Part shown: in pieces, positions 1-6,829 of the stretch
How positions within the stretch are numbered: the first letter of the stretch is position 1
Layout: each line of letters starts with the position of its first letter
Position numbers and translations under genes: made by a program
Assembly (NCBI GenBank): GCA_910584215.1
Contig: CAJTYI010000053.1
Span: forward strand, 1-21,141
Direction of reading: 5' to 3'
Length of the DNA stretch: 21,141 bases
DNA from: an uncultured Roseburia sp.
Lineage (GTDB): Bacteria > Bacillota > Clostridia > Lachnospirales > Lachnospiraceae
Notes under the pieces: generated by a model
Databases searched by the model: none
Told to the model about the DNA's origin: nothing
What the model saw: only the letters and a program-made list of their open reading frames with translations

Positions 1-672
1 TGTTCCTGCTCCCGGCAGTTATGCACATGCCGTAGAAACAAAAAAAGTGCCAAAAGACTGCCATGCTTATACATGGTATCCTCTGACACTACTTACAATC
101 TTAAACAGCGTATGCACCGGCCTTCCTCCATACAGGCTACACCGGAACCTGCAGCTTGCGGAAAATGCGGATACTCCGGATATTTTCATACCGGACACAC
201 CATAGTTTTCCCGCCCTTTACTGACAGGCATCGCATAAAAATCAATTACGGAATCATTTTAGCACAACATCTTGTATCCTGTCAACTCAATAATACTATA
301 TCTTCTGTTTTCAGCCTTTTCATTTTTGTGAGAAAAAATCCATCATCAATATTTATTTTACTTTTTTCAAATTTTTTCAAGTATCCGCTGCCCTGTCAGG
401 TACTTCCTTTTTAGATTGACCTGTTACAACAGTTCATTTCTGTATCAGGCGTCCGTTCTTTGACAACTGAAGAACATACACCCTCATGTATATGGGTTCC
501 GATGAATGGCTCACTGCTGACAGTTCTGCCATCCGTCCGGATTAAATTGCACACAGTGCAGCCAGTCAACGCGGCCGGGGAGGGCGCAGGAAACGGTGGG
601 GGAAGGTATGTGTAACGATCAAAATTTTATCATTATTTTTTGCAAGAAGCTGATCACCAATATTTTCAGATA
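1..672. other. Non-coding stretch inside the mobile element
   Basis: No gene is convincingly supported here. The longest plus-strand reading frame (from 73) has no ribosome binding site and a low-complexity Phe/Ser/Pro composition. On the minus strand an ATG at 72-74 is preceded by AGAGGA four bases away and stays open to the window edge (about 24 codons), so a minus-strand gene may begin here and be cut off. A second ATG at 62-64 opens a different frame, so I do not commit to either. A short palindrome, TGCAC-ACA-GTGCA, lies at 548-560. The stretch probably separates the integrase module from the rest of the element. Confidence 0.4.
256..285 (-). promoter_or_regulatory. Predicted minus-strand promoter
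   Basis: Read on the minus strand, TTGACA (280-285) is followed after 18 bases by TAAAAT (256-261), and a TG one base upstream makes an extended -10. It would drive transcription leftward, out of the window, toward the possible gene start near 74. It is a sequence match only; the downstream gene is not proven. Confidence 0.45.
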
Positions 673-681
673 TGCTATACT
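673..681 (+). promoter_or_regulatory. Extended -10 promoter of the excision/integration module
   Basis: TGCTATACT is an extended -10 (TG, one base, TATACT at 676-681). No well-spaced -35 box is visible; the nearest candidates are 19 and 30 bases upstream. It sits about 50 bases before the ATG of the DUF3173 gene and is the most likely start of the DUF3173-integrase transcript. Confidence 0.45.
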
Positions 682-683
682 AA

Positions 684-717
684 TAGCCAGATATTGTGTT
701 TTCTCATATCCTGGCTA
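684..717 (+). promoter_or_regulatory. Inverted repeat between -10 box and ribosome binding site
   Basis: AGCCAGATAT (685-694) and ATATCCTGGCT (706-716) form an inverted repeat with one bulged base and an 11-base loop. It falls where transcription would start and ends just before the AAGGAGG ribosome binding site (721-727). It could be an operator for a repressor of the integrase module, or an mRNA hairpin affecting translation. Confidence 0.45.
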
Positions 718-730
718 GGAAAGGAGGCGT

Positions 731-925
731 ATGGTTACAGTAACGAAGGGCGATTTAATAGCGCTGGGATATGGACCATCTTTTGCGGCAGACATCATAA
801 GGGAAACGAAAAAGCTTATGGTATCAAGGGGACATACATACTACCAGTCACGAAAACTGGACAGGGTTCCCAAAGAAGCTGTGGAAGAATTACTGGGAAT
901 TACATTTCCCGACAAACAGAATTGA
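731..925 (+). CDS. DUF3173 family small protein (excisionase-like partner of the integrase)
   Basis: A 64-residue protein starting at ATG 731, three bases after a strong AAGGAGG site. The opening (MVTVTKGDLIALGYGPSFA) and the spacing of small and basic residues fit the DUF3173 family. These short proteins are typically encoded directly upstream of tyrosine integrases in conjugative and mobilisable elements of Firmicutes, and are thought to act as DNA-binding or directionality factors. The helix-turn-helix-like middle (about residues 8-45) is rich in Lys and Arg. The integrase gene follows after 36 bases, so the two are probably co-transcribed. A longer overlapping frame from 640 is a shadow. 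The excisionase role is inferred from position, not from a known catalytic motif. Confidence 0.75.
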   Translation: MVTVTKGDLIALGYGPSFAADIIRETKKLMVSRGHTYYQSRKLDRVPKEAVEELLGITFPDKQN

Positions 926-961
926 TTGTACTTCTTGCACATCTATGTGAGGAGTGAAATC

Positions 962-2146
962 ATGGCAAAAGATCCAATTAAGAAAGCAGGCAACGGAACC
1001 TACTACTTCCGGGCAAATCTAGGCTACCATCCCGTTACAGGGAAGCAGATCCAGAAATACCGCAGCGGCTTTGCTACCAAGAAAGAAGCAAGAGAAGAAT
1101 ATTCCAAGCTGATCCTGTCATCTGTCAAAGAGCTGGATGAAAAAAAGAAGACTGTTTCTTTTCAGACATTCATCGAAGATACCTATCTTCCATGGTACAA
1201 AACACAGGTAAAGGAAAGCACGTACTTAAACCGCTATTCCACCATCCAGAAGCACTTTGCATACTTCTACAAAATGGCGACGGACGAAATTGAACCCATC
1301 CATGTGCAAAGCTGGCAGCTAGAACTGGCAAAGCAGTTCAGCCCAAACTATATCCATGTGGTGCAGGGGCTACTCTCCCTTGCCTTTGACCGGGCGATTG
1401 TACTGGGGATAGCCAAAAAGAATCCGTCAAGGATGATCGGGAACATCAAGTCCAAAAAGACACAGGTGGATTTCTGGACGCTGGAAGAATTTCAGAAAGT
1501 AATCTCCCTACTCTACAAGGGGGATTATTATGAACATTTCCTCTTTATATCCTTCTGGGTGCTGTTTATGACCGGAATGCGGATTGGCGAGGCTGCGGCA
1601 CTGCTGTGGTCGGATATTGATTTTGATACAGGACTGTTAAGCATAACCAAGACCATGTATTATAAGTCAATGGACGATTTCAAACCCGTGGAACCGAAAA
1701 CGCAGGCGAGCGTCCGCACTATTTACATTGACAAGGATACCATAAAGGAACTGAAGGCATGGCAGGAAGTCCAAAAGAAGGTACTGAAAAACTGTGACTA
1801 TGTGTTAAGCTACAACGGCATACCCACCAGCAAGCATACCCTGCCACGGGCATTGGAAAAACTTGCGGAACTTGCCGGCGTACACCGCATCAAAATCCAT
1901 GCACTGAGGCATTCCCACGCCTCCCTGCTCATCAGCATGGGCGAAAATCCCCTGTTGATCAAAGAGCGCCTGGGACATGAAAAAATACAGACAACCCTGG
2001 GAACCTATGGTCATCTGTATCCTAACACCAATCTTGAAGTTGCCAATAAGCTGACCGGGGTACTGCAGTATACGCCCGCCACGCAAAGCGTTGCAGACTA
2101 TACGAGCAACCAGCACACCGCAGCCTATCACAAAGAAGTGAAATAA
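962..2146 (+). CDS. int: Tyrosine site-specific integrase (phage/Tn916 type)
   Basis: A 394-residue tyrosine recombinase that would integrate and excise the mobile element. An N-terminal arm-binding region (about 1-60) is followed by a SAM-like core-binding domain (about 65-165) and the catalytic domain (about 180-375). Visible catalytic residues are Arg207 in TGMRIGEAAAL, His313 and Arg316 in HALRHSHAS, His339 in RLGHEK and the nucleophile Tyr349 in GTYGHLYP. I place the start at ATG 962, seven bases after GAGGAG. A TTG at 926 would add 12 residues but overlaps the DUF3173 end and lacks a ribosome binding site. The gene runs toward the 3' end of guaA and stops 79 bases before it, the usual arrangement when an element is inserted in that gene. 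All catalytic residues are intact, so it should be functional. Confidence 0.93.
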   Translation: MAKDPIKKAGNGTYYFRANLGYHPVTGKQIQKYRSGFATKKEAREEYSKLILSSVKELDEKKKTVSFQTFIEDTYLPWYKTQVKESTYLNRYSTIQKHFAYFYKMATDEIEPIHVQSWQLELAKQFSPNYIHVVQGLLSLAFDRAIVLGIAKKNPSRMIGNIKSKKTQVDFWTLEEFQKVISLLYKGDYYEHFLFISFWVLFMTGMRIGEAAALLWSDIDFDTGLLSITKTMYYKSMDDFKPVEPKTQASVRTIYIDKDTIKELKAWQEVQKKVLKNCDYVLSYNGIPTSKHTLPRALEKLAELAGVHRIKIHALRHSHASLLISMGENPLLIKERLGHEKIQTTLGTYGHLYPNTNLEVANKLTGVLQYTPATQSVADYTSNQHTAAYHKEVK

Positions 2147-2149
2147 AAA

Positions 2150-2167
2150 ATGCAATCGTAATGCAAT
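2150..2167 (+). repeat. ATGCAAT direct repeats, candidate integrase arm sites
   Basis: ATGCAAT occurs at 2150-2156 and again at 2161-2167, one helical turn apart, between the integrase stop and the guaA end. Integrases of this type bind short direct repeats flanking the crossover site. The location fits, but no binding specificity is known. Confidence 0.3.
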
Positions 2168-2175
2168 AAAACGAG

Positions 2176-2216
2176 GAAAAAAGCCGCAAAGCCTTGATTT
2201 TACTGGCTCCGCGGCT
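2176..2216 (-). terminator. Intrinsic terminator of guaA
   Basis: On the minus strand AGCCGC (2211-2216) pairs with GCGGCT (2182-2187), with an inner AGCC/GGCT pairing, followed by a run of T (2176-2181). It lies directly after the guaA stop. It is on the element side of the presumed crossover, so the integrated element may be supplying guaA with its terminator. Confidence 0.75.
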
Positions 2217-2225
2217 CACCTCAGA

Positions 2226-2250
2226 CTATTCGAACTCAATCGTCCCCGGC
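2226..2250. other. Presumed attachment site at the 3' end of guaA
   Basis: The last codons of guaA (ending PPGTIEFE) meet the integrase end of the element here. The 3' end of guaA is a known integration target for genomic islands and conjugative elements in many bacteria. The exact core cannot be fixed because the partner copy would lie beyond the left edge of the window; no second copy of the guaA tail is visible in positions 1-640. Confidence 0.55.
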
Positions 2251-3824
2251 GGTTTACTCGTCAAATCATAAAATACCCGATTAACCCCTCTCACCTCATT
2301 GATAATTCTTCCCATCACCGTCTGCAATACCTCAAACGGAATCTCGGCCGCCTCAGCCGTCATAAAATCAATCGTATTGACCGCGCGAAGTGCAACCGCA
2401 TAATCGTAAGTCCTTTCGTCTCCCATGACTCCGACAGAGCGCATATTAGTTAGTGCCGCGAAATACTGCCCGATTCCACGGTCAAGTCCAGCCTTTGCAA
2501 TCTCCTCGCGGTAGATTGCATCTGCATCCTGCACAATCCGCACCTTTTCTGCTGTGACCTCACCGATGATACGGATACCAAGTCCCGGGCCCGGAAACGG
2601 CTGGCGGAAGACCAAATTTTCTGGAATACCAAGTTCGAGTCCGGCTTTTCTGACCTCGTCTTTAAACAAATCGCGTAAGGGCTCAATAATTTCCTTGAAA
2701 TCAACGCAGTCGGGCAGACCGCCGACATTGTGGTGTGATTTGATTACGGCTGACTCGCCGCCAAGACCGCTCTCCACCACATCCGGGTAAATCGTTCCCT
2801 GTACAAGAAAATCAACGGCTCCTATTTTCTTCGCTTCCTCCTCAAATACGCGGATAAACTCCTCACCAATTATTTTGCGCTTTGCCTCCGGCTCCATGAT
2901 ACCCGCAAGTTTACTATAATAGCGCTCCTGCGCATTGACGCGGATAAAATTAAGATCATAGGCCCCTTCCTCTCCAAATACGGCTTCGACTTCGTCGCCC
3001 TCGTTTTTGCGGAGCAAACCGTGATCGACAAAAACACACGTCAGCTGACTGCCGACAGCCTTGGCCAGCATAACCGCAGCCACCGAAGAATCCACACCCC
3101 CTGAAAGGGCACAGAGCACTTTTCCATGTCCAACCTTCTTGCGAATTTCCTGAATCGAATTTTCCACAAAAGAATCCATGCGCCAAGTGCCCGCGCATCC
3201 ACAGATTCCCCGCACAAAATTATATAACATTTTTGTCCCCTCGACGGTATGTAACACCTCGGGATGAAATTGAATCGCGTAGAGATTTTTCTCGCGAAAT
3301 TCTGCCGCGGCTACCGGACAATCCGCCGTGTGGGCGACAATCGAAAATCCGCATGCCGCTTTTGCAATATAATCCGAATGGCTCATCCAGCAAACCGTCA
3401 CATGCTCATCAGATAGTTGCGCCTCACAGCCCACACCTGCTGCCTCTGCCGTATGACTTCCTATACCTGCAAAAAGCGGAGAGGAACTGTCCACAAAAAC
3501 CTCTGTCTTACCATATTCACCAACGGGTGCCTTCTCCACACGCCCTCCCAGCACATGCATCATGAGCTGAGCGCCGTAGCAAAGACCCAAAACCGGAATC
3601 CCCAGATCAAATAACTCTGCCGTATAAGTGGGCGCATTTTCTCCATAACAACTGTTTGGTCCACCCGTCAAAATAATCCCTTTCGGATTCATCGCCTTAA
3701 TCTGCTCCATGTCTGTGCGATAAGAATAAATCTCACAATAGACATTACATTCCCGGACACGTCTGGCAACCAATTGATTGTACTGACCGCCAAAATCAAT
3801 CACAATTACTTTTTCCTGATCCAT
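2226..3824 (-). CDS. guaA: GMP synthase (glutamine-hydrolysing)
   Basis: Converts XMP to GMP using glutamine and ATP, the last step of guanine nucleotide synthesis; cytosolic. The 532-residue protein has an N-terminal class I glutamine amidotransferase domain (about 4-205) with GGPNS, nucleophile Cys82 in LGLCYGAQ and His187/Glu189 in FHPEV. The ATP pyrophosphatase domain has the P-loop SGGVDSS at 241-247, and the dimerisation domain ends in PPGTIEFE. I use ATG 3824, eight bases after GAGGAG; an ATG 12 bases upstream lacks good spacing. Residues about 118-145 carry extra sequence compared with typical GuaA, where the SPLF segment leads almost directly into WMSH. The gene is complete, although a mobile element abuts its 3' end, so integration has preserved the reading frame. 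Confidence 0.97.
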   Translation of the reverse strand: MDQEKVIVIDFGGQYNQLVARRVRECNVYCEIYSYRTDMEQIKAMNPKGIILTGGPNSCYGENAPTYTAELFDLGIPVLGLCYGAQLMMHVLGGRVEKAPVGEYGKTEVFVDSSSPLFAGIGSHTAEAAGVGCEAQLSDEHVTVCWMSHSDYIAKAACGFSIVAHTADCPVAAAEFREKNLYAIQFHPEVLHTVEGTKMLYNFVRGICGCAGTWRMDSFVENSIQEIRKKVGHGKVLCALSGGVDSSVAAVMLAKAVGSQLTCVFVDHGLLRKNEGDEVEAVFGEEGAYDLNFIRVNAQERYYSKLAGIMEPEAKRKIIGEEFIRVFEEEAKKIGAVDFLVQGTIYPDVVESGLGGESAVIKSHHNVGGLPDCVDFKEIIEPLRDLFKDEVRKAGLELGIPENLVFRQPFPGPGLGIRIIGEVTAEKVRIVQDADAIYREEIAKAGLDRGIGQYFAALTNMRSVGVMGDERTYDYAVALRAVNTIDFMTAEAAEIPFEVLQTVMGRIINEVRGVNRVFYDLTSKPPGTIEFE

Positions 3825-3910
3825 CTCACTCCTCATTTCTGTAGCTCAAACTAACCATTTATATATGCCTTGATAACGGCATTTACGGAACACTATACGA
3901 ATCTGATATA

Positions 3911-3939
3911 ATCATAATAAAATTCTATTCTATAAGCAA
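3911..3939 (-). promoter_or_regulatory. guaA promoter
   Basis: On the minus strand TTGCTT (3934-3939) is separated by 17 bases from TATGAT (3911-3916). Transcription would begin near 3904, giving a leader of about 80 bases. The leader contains a small hairpin, ATGCC/GGCAT (3865-3869 with 3878-3882). I looked for a purine riboswitch core and did not see one, and the leader is short for it. Confidence 0.65.
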
Positions 3940-4091
3940 GTATCTTTTTGCAAACATATCAACCAATTACATCGAACCGTTTCATTTTTACATAAAAACG
4001 TTTCCCTTAAATTAATTACTTTATATGATTCTTGCTTTATCAGATAATTGCAGCACAAGAAAAATGTACGGATTTGTACGTCAAAAGTATA

Positions 4092-4117
4092 CTTGATCGA
4101 TCATCTGGCGATCAAAA
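4092..4117 (+). repeat. GATC-rich hairpin repeat, copy 1
   Basis: A 26-bp sequence whose arms TTGATCG (4093-4099) and CGATCAA (4109-4115) are perfectly complementary around a 9-base loop. It contains three GATC sites. A second copy lies 66 bp downstream, differing at one base. Confidence 0.7.
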
Positions 4118-4157
4118 ACTTCCATATGTCACTCATTATTTATCGCAGGCTCATTTG

Positions 4158-4183
4158 CTTGATTGATCATCTGGCGATCAAAA
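4158..4183 (+). repeat. GATC-rich hairpin repeat, copy 2
   Basis: Second copy of the 26-bp repeat. The single change (C to T in the left arm) turns a G-C pair into a G-U pair if the plus strand is transcribed, so the hairpin survives on that strand but is weakened on the other. The pair lies 150-270 bp upstream of the guaA promoter. Confidence 0.7.
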
Positions 4184-5264
4184 GTGAAAGACAAGATTAT
4201 CTGCCCAGGTAAAATAAAACTCTATTGTTTTCGCTTACCACAATAGCAAACTGTGAACCCGCCATTAGCATCTTCCACATTCTTTTCCCACAAATGAAAC
4301 CTTACACGTCTGCACGCTTTCAATGCTTTTTATTCCCTTTTTTTAGTGATTTTGTTTTGTCCTTTGCTTTTTTTGCAGCGACATTTTCTGCTTCCGGCTA
4401 AGGTAATTTCTCTACAGCTTCACGATAAGTGTAAAAGGTTTTCCTTTTTGCAGCAACCCCAAATGGTTGTGACAGCTGACAAGCAGCTATTTCCATTTGA
4501 ACTATTTACGCTCAAAGTTATCTTTGATTTATGTCGTTGATTCTCCGTAAAATCGTTCGGATAAAGCATCGGTTATCAGCCGTTTCATTGATATTATAAC
4601 AATAAATATGCATAACTGGTTGATCGGAAGTGATATCAATTATTTTTATTCACAGCGTAAATGCGGCGTCCGGCAAGCAGCATAGTTGCAGGTGCTGTTT
4701 GTCTTTTGTCCCTCCGGAAAAACGCCAGGGGTTCTCGCATGCCTTTTGGGGCATCGGGTTGCGCGTCTTTTCCGTGTTGAATTACCTCGTCGGTCTGTCC
4801 GTCCCGGTAAAGACAAAAATCTTTGCTGTTTCCTAATACAACGAATATTCATTAACTGACACCTTGTCTTGTCTGATTTTTCATCTGCTTCGTTGTCGTC
4901 AATCGACGCTGTCACCGCTGCGCCTCATTCCTCCGCCTTGCATAGGAAAGAATCATTCCGCGTCAATGTATCAGAAAATAATGATTCGTTGTCCTAGTTC
5001 CTCCAGACGCCCCGGCTCACAAAGTCCCTAATGACACGCCTGCGGGAAAACTCGCTGATACCATAGTGAAATACGAAAGTTTCCCAAGCTCAAACCGTTC
5101 GCTCCACAAAAGTTCGCAAAGCAAACTTTTAGAGTTCACTTTGTGAACTTTTTTGCCCTCACCCAATGTCATGTAGATAAGATCATACTCCATAAAGTTA
5201 AGTGTATAACCGCCTGCTATAGCGGAAAACTCCCCGTTAAGTTAAACATTTTCCGACATATTTC
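4184..5264. other. 1.1-kb stretch without a supported gene
   Basis: Only short frames without ribosome binding sites occur on either strand. Its base composition is not simply AT-rich: 4660-5060 is noticeably GC-richer than the rest. Inverted repeats include CTATTGT/ACAATAG (4222-4246), ATGCC/GGCAT near 4739-4754, GAATCATT/AATGATTC (4950-4987) and a GGGAAA/TTTCCC hairpin (5044-5085). The series of hairpins in the GC-richer half suggests either a dispersed palindromic repeat element or a structured RNA, perhaps on the minus strand. I do not recognise a known RNA family. Confidence 0.4.
5108..5154 (+). terminator. Nested double hairpin with T tract
   Basis: Hairpin 1 (5108-5130) pairs AAAAGTT with AACTTTT; hairpin 2 (5133-5149) pairs AGTTCAC with GTGAACT around TTT and runs into six T. 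The two hairpins are also near-inverted copies of each other, so the whole 47 bp can fold as one long imperfect palindrome. Hairpin 2 with its T run works as a plus-strand terminator; the mirror arrangement also gives minus-strand terminator-like features. Confidence 0.55.
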
Positions 5265-5293
5265 TTGACAACCTTTTAATAAGCTATTATCAT
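5265..5293 (+). promoter_or_regulatory. Strong predicted promoter upstream of the transposase
   Basis: TTGACA (5265-5270), 17 bases, TATCAT (5288-5293). Transcription would begin near 5300, leaving about 190 bases before the transposase ATG. Confidence 0.65.
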
Positions 5294-5299
5294 AATAAG

Positions 5300-5455
5300 C
5301 AGATATAAAAGGCCGATCGTTTGAAATTATGTATCTGCTACTATCTTTTCTCAAAGAGCAAAGCAGTTAGGGATACTAAAGAAAAAGTGTATTTTGTAGA
5401 GACTAAAGAGGGAAAGCCCGCCGTTTCATGGCGTGGTACTTCCCTCTTTCTGTTT
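5300..5455 (+). ncRNA. Candidate leader RNA or small RNA before the transposase
   Basis: Between the promoter and the transposase a stretch of about 155 bases begins with complementary arms AGCAGATA and TATCTGCT and ends in a strong terminator hairpin. It contains no credible reading frame. It could be an attenuated 5' leader that limits transposase expression, or a free small RNA. I tested it by eye against T-box, purine, ZTP and 6S patterns and found no convincing match. The TGGTAC near 5434-5439 recalls a T-box but the remaining elements are absent. Confidence 0.35.
5405..5455 (+). terminator. Intrinsic terminator within the transposase leader
   Basis: AAAGAGGGAA (5405-5414) pairs with TTCCCTCTTT (5440-5449), with an inner CGCC/GGCG stem around a 7-base loop, followed by CTGTTTT. 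It is the most stable hairpin of this region and stands 40 bases before the transposase start. Confidence 0.7.
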
Positions 5456-5491
5456 TCATATCCATAAATTTGACAGAACGGGGAGATAAAT

Positions 5492-6829
5492 ATGATGAAT
5501 GAGCAGTCATTTCCAGACAGAATCAGAGGGGAACTCTATAATGCTGTTGAGTATGCACAAAAAGAACAGTATGCTTTTCAAAAAGAAAATATTTTATACG
5601 GACATAAACCGGTTGATTTTTCACGTTCGAGAATGCTTGATTTTAATACAATTATCAAATTCTTAATCTATATGCAGGGCGGAAGCCTGCAAAAAGAACT
5701 TTATAAAGCAGGATTAAATGTTTCAGCTTCTGCTTTTGTTCAGCGGCGGAAACAACTTAGCTGGTGGGATCTGGAACGGGTTTTTGAAAACTTTGTTTTA
5801 GCCGAAGAAGAAATGAAACGGTATAAAGGGTATCGGGTTTTAGCCGTTGATGGAACTGCGTTAAATATAGCCCGTAACCCGAAGTCAGACAGTTTTATGC
5901 AGAACAGCAATGCACCAAAGGGTTACAATCAGCTTCATATTAACCCTCTCTATGATATTTTGAATAAGATTTATGTATCCTGTCTGATTCAGCCACAGCC
6001 GCAGGTGGATGAAATAGGGGCATTAGCATATATGCTAGGATGGTACTCGTTTGATGACAAAACAATAATTATTGCAGACAGAGGGTATGAATCCTATAAT
6101 ACGTTTGCTCATTTCATAGAAACGGGAACAAATGCCAGGTTTTTGATAAGGGTTAAACAGAATCGTTCCGCTATGAGGGAGATAGCAAAACTTCCCATGC
6201 AGGAATTAGATACAATAGTATCTTTCGTGATAACAACAAGACAGACGAAAGAGGACAAAGCCAATAATTATATTTACATCCAGACAAGAAAAAATGAAAA
6301 AAGAATCTATAGTGACAAAACCAAAAAAGCCAGATGGGATTTTTCATCACCTTATCCAATGAGCTTCCGGGTGGTGCGTTTCAAGTTAAAAAGTGGAGAA
6401 TATGAAACATTGGCTACAAATCTGCCGCAGGATTTTACACTTGAGGAAATCAAGGAATTATATCATAGCAGGTGGTGGATCGAAACAAGTTTCAGAACTT
6501 TAAAGTACAGTGTTGGAATGATTAACCTTCATGGTAAGAGTGACGAGTTTGCGAAGCAGGAGATATTTGCTTCTATGATAATGTCAAACTTTGCCAGCAG
6601 GATTGCCAGTCAAGCCATACTGCACAATAAGGAAAGCAATGTACATGAATATAGTATAAATATGAAAATGTGCATTTTTTTATGCCAGGAGTTTCTGCGT
6701 ACGGGAAAAACAAGCGGCGAACAACTGATGCGCGACGTGGCACGATATATAGAAGCCGTACGCCCCGGCCGGGAAGATGTGCGGAACATAAAAGCAAAAT
6801 CTTTTGTGCCGTTTGTATACAGAGTATAG
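5492..6829 (+). CDS. IS4-family DDE transposase
   Basis: A 445-residue transposase of the IS4 family (DDE_Tnp_1 fold). The catalytic acidic residues lie in AVDGTALN (first Asp), IIADRGYES (second Asp) and the Glu of YHSRWWIETSFRTLK, which shows the IS4 YREK signature (Tyr-2-Arg-3-Glu-6-Lys). GGGGAG at 5480-5485 serves either ATG 5492 or ATG 5495. The frame is intact and full length for the family. I could not identify convincing terminal inverted repeats or target duplications, so the limits of the insertion sequence are not set. A weak similarity between the sequence at 5463-5476 and the reverse complement of about 6856-6870 is not enough. It may be an active or recently active copy. Confidence 0.9.
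   Translation: MMNEQSFPDRIRGELYNAVEYAQKEQYAFQKENILYGHKPVDFSRSRMLDFNTIIKFLIYMQGGSLQKELYKAGLNVSASAFVQRRKQLSWWDLERVFENFVLAEEEMKRYKGYRVLAVDGTALNIARNPKSDSFMQNSNAPKGYNQLHINPLYDILNKIYVSCLIQPQPQVDEIGALAYMLGWYSFDDKTIIIADRGYESYNTFAHFIETGTNARFLIRVKQNRSAMREIAKLPMQELDTIVSFVITTRQTKEDKANNYIYIQTRKNEKRIYSDKTKKARWDFSSPYPMSFRVVRFKLKSGEYETLATNLPQDFTLEEIKELYHSRWWIETSFRTLKYSVGMINLHGKSDEFAKQEIFASMIMSNFASRIASQAILHNKESNVHEYSINMKMCIFLCQEFLRTGKTSGEQLMRDVARYIEAVRPGREDVRNIKAKSFVPFVYRV

Noticed and set aside
3840..3905. Purine riboswitch in the guaA leader
   Set aside because: The leader is only about 80 bases with one small hairpin, and the conserved purine riboswitch core and loop sequences are absent.
4646..4915. Arg/Cys-rich minus-strand reading frame in the gene-free region
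   Set aside because: No ribosome binding site and a composition typical of a non-coding frame through GC-richer sequence.
5300..5455. T-box leader before the transposase
   Set aside because: A TGGTAC occurs near the terminator, but the specifier stem and the full T-box sequence are missing and the gene is not an amino-acid gene.
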